Shown here: positions 57,957 to 64,000 of the stretch, in pieces | Position numbering within the stretch: the first letter of the stretch is position 1 | How the letters are laid out: each line of letters begins with the position of its first letter | DNA from: Enterobacter sp. RHBSTW-00175 | GTDB lineage: Bacteria > Pseudomonadota > Gammaproteobacteria > Enterobacterales > Enterobacteriaceae | NCBI RefSeq assembly: GCF_013927005.1 | Contig: NZ_CP055930.1 | Location: 4,836,001 to 4,900,000 of the forward strand | Direction of reading: 5' to 3' | DNA length: 64,000 nt | The notes under the pieces: model-generated | What the model was told of the DNA's origin: nothing | The model's input: the letters and a program-made list of their open reading frames with translations, nothing else | Databases searched by the model: none | Made by a program: the position numbers and the translations under genes

Positions 57957-58094
57957 ATGAAATCGAACCGTAAGGCACGCCATATTCTGGGACTGAACTA
58001 CAAGATTTCTAACCACAAAAAAATGGTTATCGAAGATAGCCATGAAACGGTTATCGCTCATGCAACGGGCAGAAAACGCCACGCTGACAAGTAA
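57957..58094 (+). CDS. sra: Sra (RpsV), stationary-phase ribosome-associated protein
   Basis: A 45-residue basic protein that aligns with E. coli Sra from end to end ([20 protein letters not shown], ending TGRKRHADK). It binds the 30S subunit in stationary phase. The start follows GGAGTACGC. A strong terminator comes 20 bp later. In E. coli it is also next to maeA. Confidence 0.93.
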   Translation: MKSNRKARHILGLNYKISNHKKMVIEDSHETVIAHATGRKRHADK

Positions 58095-58113
58095 GTTTCC
58101 GCTTATGACGCAC

Positions 58114-58146
58114 AACACCATCGGCAACACCGATGGTGTTTTTGTT
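58114..58146 (+). terminator. Rho-independent terminator after sra
   Basis: AACACCATCGG (58114-58124) and CCGATGGTGTT (58130-58140) form an 11-bp stem with a 5-base loop, followed by TTTGTTT. Confidence 0.85.
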
Positions 58147-58268
58147 TATGTGTTGCGGTAATTAACATTCAGCTCCTCTATAATACTGCCCGACCGAAAC
58201 CCGCAGCACAGGCCAGAAAGATGACAACCGCAGTGTCAGGGACGGATCTTCAAAAAAGAGTGAGTGAC

Positions 58269-59966
58269 ATGGACAATAAACTGAAAAAACATCGTTCCCT
58301 ATATATTCCCTATGCCGGACCCGTTCTGCTTGAATTCCCCCTGCTTAACAAAGGCAGCGCCTTCAGCATGGAAGAGCGCGGCAGTTTCAACCTGCTCGGC
58401 CTGTTACCAGAAGTGGTTGAAACTATCGAGGAACAGGCTGAACGCGCCTGGATCCAGTATCAAGGCTTCAAAACCGAAATCGATAAGCACATCTATCTGC
58501 GTAACATCCAGGATACTAACGAAACCCTGTTCTATCGTCTGGTGCAAAACCATCTCGAAGAGATGATGCCGGTTATCTACACCCCAACGGTGGGTGCGGC
58601 GTGTGAGCGTTTCTCTGAAATCTACCGTCGTTCCCGCGGCGTGTTTATCTCTTATCAGAACCGTCACAACATGGATGACATTCTGCAAAACGTGCCAAAC
58701 CACAATATCAAAGTGATCGTGGTAACTGACGGCGAACGTATTCTGGGCCTGGGTGACCAGGGCATCGGCGGGATGGGCATTCCAATCGGTAAGCTGTCGT
58801 TGTACACCGCGTGCGGCGGTATCAGCCCGGCGTATACCCTGCCAGTAGTGCTGGATGTCGGAACCAACAACCAGCAGTTGCTGAACGATCCGCTGTACAT
58901 GGGCTGGCGTCATCCGCGTATTACCGACGACGAGTACTATCAGTTTGTCGATGATTTTATCCAGGCCGTGAAGCACCGCTGGCCGGATGTGCTGCTGCAA
59001 TTCGAAGATTTTGCGCAGAAAAACGCCATGCCGCTGCTGAACCGCTATCGCGATGAGATTTGCTCTTTCAACGACGATATTCAGGGTACTGCGTCCGTGA
59101 CCGTTGGCACGTTGATCGCCGCCAGCCGTGCGGCAGGCAGCCAACTCAGTTATCAGAAAATCGTCTTCCTGGGAGCAGGTTCGGCGGGTTGCGGTATCGC
59201 CGAACAGATTATCGCCCAGACCCAGCGTGAAGGCTTAAGCGAAGAGCTGGCGCGCTCCCGTGTCTTTATGGTCGACCGTTTTGGCCTGCTGACCGACGCA
59301 ATGCCAAACCTGCTGCCGTTCCAGACCAAGCTGGTGCAAAAACGCGATAACCTGAAAAACTGGGATACCAATAGCGAAGTGTTGTCCCTGCTGGACGTGG
59401 TACGCAACGTGAAGCCGGATATTCTTATCGGCGTTTCCGGGCAAACGGGTCTCTTCACCGAAGAGATTATTCGTGAGATGCACAAACACTGCGAACGCCC
59501 TATCGTGATGCCGCTCTCTAACCCGACCTCACGCGTGGAAGCAACCCCGCAGGACATCATCGCCTGGACCGAAGGCAATGCGCTGGTTGCCACCGGTAGC
59601 CCGTTTGATCCGGTGGTGTGGAAGGATAAAACCTACCCAATCGCCCAGTGCAACAACTCCTACATCTTCCCGGGAATTGGTCTGGGGGTTATTGCTTCCG
59701 GTGCATCGCGCATTACCGACGAAATGCTGATGTCTGCCAGTGAAACGCTGGCGAAGCACTCGCCGCTGGTCAATAACGGTGAAGGCCTGGTGTTGCCAGA
59801 GCTGAAAGACATTCACAAGGTGTCCCGCGCTATCGCCTTCGCGGTGGGCAAAATGGCGCAGCAGCAAGGCGTGGCGATCAAAACCTCTGCCGATGCGCTG
59901 CAACAAGCCATCGACGATAACTTCTGGATGCCGGAATACCGGAGTTATCGCCGTACCTCCATCTAA
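58269..59966 (+). CDS. maeA: MaeA, NAD-dependent malic enzyme
   Basis: A 565-residue malic enzyme, the same length as E. coli MaeA. Landmarks: [30 protein letters not shown] (active site), FNDDIQGTA (metal), [15 protein letters not shown] (NAD), [14 protein letters not shown]. It converts malate to pyruvate with NAD. I use 58269 because the upstream 16 codons in frame are not like the E. coli start, and GAGTG precedes it. Confidence 0.93.
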   Translation: MDNKLKKHRSLYIPYAGPVLLEFPLLNKGSAFSMEERGSFNLLGLLPEVVETIEEQAERAWIQYQGFKTEIDKHIYLRNIQDTNETLFYRLVQNHLEEMMPVIYTPTVGAACERFSEIYRRSRGVFISYQNRHNMDDILQNVPNHNIKVIVVTDGERILGLGDQGIGGMGIPIGKLSLYTACGGISPAYTLPVVLDVGTNNQQLLNDPLYMGWRHPRITDDEYYQFVDDFIQAVKHRWPDVLLQFEDFAQKNAMPLLNRYRDEICSFNDDIQGTASVTVGTLIAASRAAGSQLSYQKIVFLGAGSAGCGIAEQIIAQTQREGLSEELARSRVFMVDRFGLLTDAMPNLLPFQTKLVQKRDNLKNWDTNSEVLSLLDVVRNVKPDILIGVSGQTGLFTEEIIREMHKHCERPIVMPLSNPTSRVEATPQDIIAWTEGNALVATGSPFDPVVWKDKTYPIAQCNNSYIFPGIGLGVIASGASRITDEMLMSASETLAKHSPLVNNGEGLVLPELKDIHKVSRAIAFAVGKMAQQQGVAIKTSADALQQAIDDNFWMPEYRSYRRTSI

Positions 59967-59972
59967 ATATAC

Positions 59973-59980
59973 CCCTTCCC
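59973..59980 (-). promoter_or_regulatory. KOPS octamer on the minus strand, partly inside the long inverted repeat
   Basis: CCCTTCCC on the plus strand, pointing toward dif. It overlaps the first three bases of the inverted repeat at 59978-60016. Confidence 0.4.
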
Positions 59981-60016
59981 CCTACCTCTCTCCCCAAAGT
60001 GGAGAGAGGTAGGGGG
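59978..60016. terminator. 16-bp perfect inverted repeat downstream of maeA
   Basis: CCCCCTACCTCTCTCC (59978-59993) and its complement (60001-60016) face each other across 7 bases. The repeat type, with CTCTCC-CCAAAG in its middle, is scattered in Enterobacter and Klebsiella genomes as an intergenic element. Here it lies 12 bp after the stop codon and can also end transcription. The rest of 59967-60227 shows nothing else. Confidence 0.6.
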
Positions 60017-60227
60017 AACACCCCCACCCTTTTTGGGCGAACATCAATTCTCTTCGCATCTCCCCCTGCCTCATCGGTTATTGAAAAAATCAATGCCAAA
60101 CAGCAATACATATCTAATTGAAATATAACTATTTTGCATAACACTTTTGGCCTAATAACTTGATTCTTTTAAGAGTTTAGTAACGTTTTTTATCACTAAA
60201 ATCATTAATTGAAAAAGGAGTTTTGAA

Positions 60228-60713
60228 ATGGCAATTCCGGCATATCTTTGGCTAAAAGATGACGGCGGCGCAGATATTAAAGGCGCTGTTGATGTGCAAG
60301 ACCGCGAGGGAAGTATTGAGGTGTTGGGGTTCGGACATGGCCTGCATCTGCCGACAGATAACATGACGGGAAAAATAACGGGTACACGCGTGCATAGTGC
60401 GCTGGTATTTGAAAAGGAGTTCGATAGTTCCAGCCCTTACTTATACAAGGCAGTTGCAAAAGGCCAAACGCTGAAAAGTGCCGAGTTTAAGTGGTATAAA
60501 ATCAACGATGCGGGTCAGGAGGTAGAATACTTCAACATGTACCTGGAGAACGTTAAAGTTGTCTCAATATGCCCGGTGATGCACGATGTAAAAAATCTGA
60601 CAATGGAAAAACACAACCATCTTGAAAATATTTCCCTGCGTTATGAGAAAATCACATGGCGGCATTGCGATGGTAATATTATCTTTGCTGATTCATGGAA
60701 TGATAGATCATGA
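60228..60713 (+). CDS. hcp: Hcp family type VI secretion tube protein
   Basis: A 161-residue Hcp. It shows the family's start (MAIPAYLWLKDDGGADIKG), HGLHLPTDNMTGKITGTRVH, and HDVKNLTMEKHNHLENISLR. Hcp rings stack into the tube and carry small effectors. No other structural type VI genes are in view, so this is an orphan hcp. The stop overlaps the start of the next gene (ATGA), the usual layout of an Hcp with its cargo. RBS AAAAAGGAG. Confidence 0.92.
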   Translation: MAIPAYLWLKDDGGADIKGAVDVQDREGSIEVLGFGHGLHLPTDNMTGKITGTRVHSALVFEKEFDSSSPYLYKAVAKGQTLKSAEFKWYKINDAGQEVEYFNMYLENVKVVSICPVMHDVKNLTMEKHNHLENISLRYEKITWRHCDGNIIFADSWNDRS

Positions 60714-61192
60714 ATCTTCTACAGTGCTATTTCTACCTCAACGGCGGTAAGTACGCAACATTGTCTGTGCCAGGAGTGGGCTTTTTTCCTGCCTTTTCAG
60801 GGAATGGTAACGCAACAAATCATCCAGAAAGCGCGAATATTCCCGACATCGGGCCTTTGCCACCTGGCCGCTATTACATACTATTACGTGGATTAGGTGG
60901 TTGGTATACTCAAACAAAGGACAGTGTTAATGCATTTTTCACTGGTTCGAATCGGAGCGAGTGGTTTGCATTGTATCGCGATGACGGATTGCTGAACGAT
61001 GAGACTTTTGTGAATGGGATAAGGCGAGGTGAATTCAGATTACACCCTATCGGGCCATCTGGATTAAGCAAGGGGTGTATCACGCTTTATAGTCAGAGCG
61101 ATTTTAAGATTCTGGCATCAGCCTTACTTCGAACGGGAGGGCAGCAATTGGGAAATTATATGATTGCTCACGGCGTTGTGCAGGTATATTAA
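60710..61192 (+). CDS. DUF2778 (Tlde1-like) L,D-transpeptidase-type toxin, predicted type VI effector
   Basis: A 160-residue protein. Toward its C-terminus is LHPIGPSGLSKGCITLYS, with H112, Ser and C123: the His-x(n)-S-x-G-C pattern of L,D-transpeptidases, which is that of DUF2778 proteins such as Salmonella Tlde1. Those cut the peptidoglycan tetrapeptide or swap D-amino acids in the target periplasm. There is no signal peptide, as expected for a cargo of Hcp, which the gene follows with a 4-bp overlap. The next gene, 1-bp overlap, probably encodes immunity. Confidence 0.85.
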   Translation: MNLLQCYFYLNGGKYATLSVPGVGFFPAFSGNGNATNHPESANIPDIGPLPPGRYYILLRGLGGWYTQTKDSVNAFFTGSNRSEWFALYRDDGLLNDETFVNGIRRGEFRLHPIGPSGLSKGCITLYSQSDFKILASALLRTGGQQLGNYMIAHGVVQVY

Positions 61193-61419
61193 TGAAGGTG
61201 GCACTCCTGGTATTTCTATGGTTTACAGTAGTATTTCTGTCACTACTGGTACTATATAAAGCTATTCCACCGGAAACGCAGTACTCTTTTGCGGAGCATT
61301 TTGAAATATATGGTGACGAATTGATCATGGATTTTGTTTTGTATCTTTTTTTTGGTATAGCCATATTCATTGCATCAATAATCACTTTAGCCTTATATTT
61401 TCTTATACGGAAAAGATAA
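61192..61419 (+). CDS. Small membrane protein, predicted immunity to the Tlde1-like effector
   Basis: A 75-residue protein with a helix at 1-24 and a second at about 46-72, and a short periplasmic loop (YKAIPPETQYSFAEHFEIYG) between. Starting in TAATG, it overlaps the toxin's stop by one base. It has a low GC content relative to its neighbours. A membrane-anchored or periplasmic inhibitor of the effector fits the position; I do not recognise a family. Confidence 0.6.
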   Translation: MKVALLVFLWFTVVFLSLLVLYKAIPPETQYSFAEHFEIYGDELIMDFVLYLFFGIAIFIASIITLALYFLIRKR

Positions 61420-61423
61420 TTCA

Positions 61424-61447
61424 GGGCAGCGATGCTGCCCTTCTTTC
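61424..61447 (+). terminator. Rho-independent terminator after the type VI module
   Basis: GGGCAGC and GCTGCCC (61424-61440) form a 7-bp stem with a 3-base loop, followed by TTCTTTC, 5 bp beyond the last stop codon. Confidence 0.8.
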
Positions 61448-61623
61448 AGTTCCCAGAACTGCTTCACGTAAGCATTTTCCGGTGCAATGGTTCATTTCGC
61501 GCTGCATCAGTTGCGCGTCAGTCGCTGTAACGCTAGAGCGATTGCCCCAAAACTAGGTTTACTCTGAAAAGAGTTGTATAGTGTTAGTTACTTACAAACT
61601 CATAATATATAAGGAGGCCAATT

Positions 61624-61707
61624 ATGCTGTACTGTGAAATTTTCAATGTTTCACATACATTTGGTGATCGCACCAGCTCAAGCGTTATCGATATCGTGCT
61701 GCGATAA
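61624..61707 (+). CDS. Short leader peptide upstream of the ABC-F gene
   Basis: A 27-residue frame (MLYCEIFNVSHTFGDRTSS, then SVIDIVLR) with a strong AAGGAGG 7 bases before its ATG. It is not a recognisable protein. Its last codons form one side of a 15-bp hairpin. Placement before an ABC-F gene, a stop codon close to a stem and two mutually exclusive helices argue for a regulatory leader peptide that senses translation. The peptide may only need to be translated, not made for a function. Confidence 0.5.
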   Translation: MLYCEIFNVSHTFGDRTSSSVIDIVLR

Positions 61708-61774
61708 CTTCGGCTTGAGCGAAGACACCAATTCCTGAAATCCCTTCTCTCGGGCTTACTGAGTTATCGTCAGC
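61676..61774 (+). promoter_or_regulatory. Candidate attenuator before the ABC-F gene
   Basis: Helix A: 61676-61690 (GCTCAAGC-GTTATCG) pairs with 61702-61708 (CGATAAC) and 61713-61720 (GCTTGAGC) across a 4-base bulge. Helix B: 61698-61709 (GCTG-CGATAACT) can instead pair with 61762-61774 (AGTTATCG-t-CAGC), 12 bp with a single bulged base. The two share CGATAAC, so they exclude each other. Helix A overlaps the leader peptide's end, so a ribosome stalled there would free helix B. Confidence 0.45.
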
Positions 61775-61823
61775 GATGTTTGACGAGGCATAAACATGCC
61801 TGTAACTCTTGGGTAAGCAACAA

Positions 61824-63533
61824 ATGAGCACTTTACTCACTGCACAATCTTTACGTGTTGATACGGCGTTTGGCACGCTCTTCGACTCACTCTCCTTTAC
61901 GCTGAAAAAAGGCGACCGCATCGGCCTGCTGGGCGATAACGGCTGCGGTAAAAGTACGCTGCTGAAGGTGCTGGACGGCACAGACGCCCCCGCTGCGGGC
62001 AACGTCGCGCTGGCCGGACACTGTATGATGGCGCGTGTAGAACAACATCTGCCGGAAGCAATTTATCCGCTAACCATGCTGGATGCCGTACTGGCGCAGT
62101 TGCCCGCGGCTGAACGTGACAGTCTTCGCTGGAAAGCGGAAACGCTGCTGGCCGGCATGGGCTTTACACCGCAGGACACCGCCCTGCAATCGGCTACCCT
62201 TAGCGGTGGGCAACATACCCGCCTGCTGCTGGCACGCGCGCTAATCAGCGAGCCGGATCTGCTGCTGCTGGATGAACCCAGTAACCACCTTGATCTGCCG
62301 ACGATGCTCTGGCTGGAACAGTTTTTACAAAACTGGTCCGGTAGCTTTGTGCTGGTATCCCACGACCGACAATTGCTGGATGCCGTCACCAACGGAAGCT
62401 GGATCCTGCGAGACAAAACGCTGCACTACTTTGCGCTCCCCTGTACTGCGGCACGCAAAGCGCTGGTCGCAAAGGATGAAAGCGATGCTCTGCGCCACAA
62501 GGCAGAGCAAAAGGAGATCGACCGCGTCGCGGCCAGTGCTAAACGGCTGGCGACCTGGGGCAAGGTTTACGATAACGAAGATCTCGCCCGCAAAGCCAAG
62601 CAAATGGAAAAACAGGTCGAACGGCTCAAAGAGAGCCAGACGGAAGTCACAGCCGGTAGTCAGTGGACGTTAACTCTGCGGGGTGATGCACTACGTGCCG
62701 ACCGTCTGCTGGAGTTGGATAACCTCGACGTTCCACCGGCGCCGGGTTTACCTGCCCTGTTCAGGGTGGACATCGCACGGCTGAAAAGTGGTGATCGGGT
62801 TGCCATAATCGGGCGTAACGGCTGCGGAAAATCATCCCTGATGAAGCTTATCTGGCAGCAATTTAGTGCTGAGCAATCAACGGATACGCTGAAACTCCAC
62901 CCACGTGTTGCGCCGGGTTATTACGACCAGACGCTACACCAGCTACCGGACGATGCCCCTCTGCTGGACGCGCTGGAGCCCTTTGCGCCAAACCCACAGG
63001 ATCGCAAAATGGCGCTGATAAGTGCGGGTTTCCCGTGGGCGCGTCATGGGCAGCAGGTCAGCACACTCAGCGGAGGCGAGCGCTCTCGCCTGCTGTTTGT
63101 CGGGCTGACGCTCGCCCGCTATAGCCTTCTGATGCTCGATGAACCGACCAACCATCTGGACATGGAGGGCAAAGAGGCGCTGGCTGACACTCTGCAACAG
63201 TTTGAAGGCGGTGTACTACTGGTTAGCCACGACCGACAGCTGATTAGCCAGAGCTGCAATCGTTTCTGGCTGATTGAAAACGGTAAGCTCAGTGAATGGC
63301 ACGATGCCGACGCCGTGTTCGAACGTCTGCGTGAAAGCTCGGGGCTGACGAAACCGGTCGATACCGTGCAACCACGGGAGGAAGCCCCGTCGCCGTATGA
63401 CGATGTGCTGGAAAAACTGGTGGCGCTGGAGACACTGCTTGCAGATGACTTAGCACGCAAGCCGAAGCACCAAAAGCCGCAGTTGCAGGCGCAATGGCGT
63501 AAAGAAATTGAGGAGCTGGAAGCACAACTGTAA
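61824..63533 (+). CDS. ABC-F family ATPase (ribosome-acting type)
   Basis: A 569-residue protein with two ABC domains and no membrane part. Walker A sites are GDNGCGKST (about 37) and GRNGCGKSS, signatures LSGGQHTR and LSGGERSR, Walker B LLLDEPSNHLD and LMLDEPTNHLD. The linker between them (about 200-300) is rich in Lys, Glu and Arg and forms the long helix pair that in ABC-F proteins reaches into the ribosome's tRNA path. It is not EttA, Uup, YbiT or YheS as I know them. A role in drug resistance or in rescuing stalled translation is suggested. The ATG follows GGGTAAG weakly. Confidence 0.88.
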   Translation: MSTLLTAQSLRVDTAFGTLFDSLSFTLKKGDRIGLLGDNGCGKSTLLKVLDGTDAPAAGNVALAGHCMMARVEQHLPEAIYPLTMLDAVLAQLPAAERDSLRWKAETLLAGMGFTPQDTALQSATLSGGQHTRLLLARALISEPDLLLLDEPSNHLDLPTMLWLEQFLQNWSGSFVLVSHDRQLLDAVTNGSWILRDKTLHYFALPCTAARKALVAKDESDALRHKAEQKEIDRVAASAKRLATWGKVYDNEDLARKAKQMEKQVERLKESQTEVTAGSQWTLTLRGDALRADRLLELDNLDVPPAPGLPALFRVDIARLKSGDRVAIIGRNGCGKSSLMKLIWQQFSAEQSTDTLKLHPRVAPGYYDQTLHQLPDDAPLLDALEPFAPNPQDRKMALISAGFPWARHGQQVSTLSGGERSRLLFVGLTLARYSLLMLDEPTNHLDMEGKEALADTLQQFEGGVLLVSHDRQLISQSCNRFWLIENGKLSEWHDADAVFERLRESSGLTKPVDTVQPREEAPSPYDDVLEKLVALETLLADDLARKPKHQKPQLQAQWRKEIEELEAQL

Positions 63534-63540
63534 GTCTGCG

Positions 63541-63562
63541 CCCGGCGGTTAACCCCGCCGGG
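63541..63562. terminator. GC-rich hairpin between the ABC-F and pyrophosphatase genes
   Basis: CCCGGCGG (63541-63548) and CCGCCGGG (63555-63562) pair across a 6-base loop between convergent genes. There is no clear T-run on either strand. Confidence 0.5.
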
Positions 63563-63570
63563 CCAGAGTA

Positions 63571-64000
63571 TTACTGCGGGTTTTTCTCTTTCCAGGCATC
63601 CCATGCCTGTTTAATTTCCTGCTTCGCGGTCGCCGCATCGTTAAAGCCGCTCAGCTCAACTTTTTTGCGCCCTTCTGGCAGCTGTTTGTAGACGCGGAAG
63701 AACGACTCCAGACGCTGCACTTCGATTTTCGGCAGGTCTTTCAGTTCTTTAATATCATCGTAAGTTGGGTCGATTTTACTCGCCGGAACCGCGACGATTT
63801 TATCGTCCTTCTCACCGCCATCCACCATCTTCAGCACGCCAATCGCACGCAGCTTAATGAGCGTACCCGGTGCCATTGGCGCACGGGTATAGAAAATCAC
63901 ATCCAGCGGATCACCATCACCGGCCAGAGATTGTGTCAGGGAACCATAGTTAGCCGGATAAGCCACAGGCATGGACTGGAAACGGTCAGCAACGATAAAA
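63571..64000 (-). CDS. Inorganic pyrophosphatase, family I (5' end outside the window)
   Basis: The last about 143 residues of a family-I enzyme are in view, reading on the minus strand from the window edge. Visible are the metal-binding DGDPLDVIF, VPASKIDPTYDDIKELKDLP, FFRVYK and the C-terminal end WDAWKEKNPQ. It differs clearly from the housekeeping Ppa of E. coli, so it is a second enzyme. The N-terminus is missing, so whether it has a signal peptide cannot be told. Confidence 0.9.
   Translation of the reverse strand, partial: FIVADRFQSMPVAYPANYGSLTQSLAGDGDPLDVIFYTRAPMAPGTLIKLRAIGVLKMVDGGEKDDKIVAVPASKIDPTYDDIKELKDLPKIEVQRLESFFRVYKQLPEGRKKVELSGFNDAATAKQEIKQAWDAWKEKNPQ

Overview
The window looks like the replication-terminus region of an enterobacterial chromosome, probably Enterobacter or a close relative. 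The main reasons are a 28-bp site at 6899-6926 that, from memory, equals the E. coli chromosomal dif site base for base, clear orthologues of sra, maeA, osmC, dsbG, digH and ddpXABCDF, and typical enterobacterial codon use. No rRNA, tRNA or CRISPR array was seen. The species call is inference.

Region 1 (1-6926) is a head-to-tail array of three 2278-bp insertion sequences (50-2327, 2333-4610, 4616-6893). Each carries a DDE transposase on the minus strand and a passenger gene on the plus strand. The copies are separated by 5-bp spacers, and the last spacer touches the XerC half of dif. Bases 1-44 are the right end of a related but diverged element. This is the signature of repeated insertion into one dif-proximal target, and it is the most striking thing in the window. 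KOPS-type octamers point toward dif from both sides.

Region 2 (7.1-30 kb) is dense in enzymes for reactive carbonyl, quinone or nitro compounds and in small regulators: two aldo/keto reductases, an alcohol dehydrogenase, a coniferyl-aldehyde dehydrogenase, a DJ-1/PfpI protein, a nitroreductase, several exported alpha/beta hydrolases, two AraC and two LysR regulators, and NAD(P)-binding proteins. At its centre is a CusRS/HprRS-type two-component system followed by an operon of exported proteins (cupin, carboxymuconolactone-decarboxylase-like, Tat flavodoxin, hydrolase). A palindrome CTGACA-N4-TGTCAG lies before the regulator gene, before the cupin operon and, with one mismatch, before a DUF1471 gene, which suggests one regulon. 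Two decayed genes (patatin-like and SDR) lie at 17.9-19.6 kb.

Region 3 (30.2-35.2 kb) holds a second DUF1471 gene, a short MarA/RamA-type activator and an AcrAB-type RND pump without its own outer-membrane channel.

Region 4 (35.3-44.4 kb) is mostly ordinary: a VF530 protein, digH, dsbG, a cytochrome b561, an ECF sigma factor with a partner membrane protein, a chemoreceptor, a BLUF-EAL photoreceptor with an intact phosphodiesterase site, and a membrane-anchored hydrolase.

Region 5 (44.6-52.5 kb) is a D-Ala-D-Ala dipeptide operon: RpiR regulator, ddpX, ddpABCDF, and an exported alginate-lyase-family protein fused onto the end by overlap.

Region 6 (52.5-64 kb) has an SDR, LysR genes, osmC, a YahK-like alcohol dehydrogenase, an exported MBL-fold protein lacking its metal ligands, sra, maeA, a compact type VI secretion module (hcp, Tlde1-like effector, probable immunity protein), an ABC-F protein preceded by a leader peptide with an attenuator-like structure, and the end of an inorganic pyrophosphatase gene cut by the window edge.
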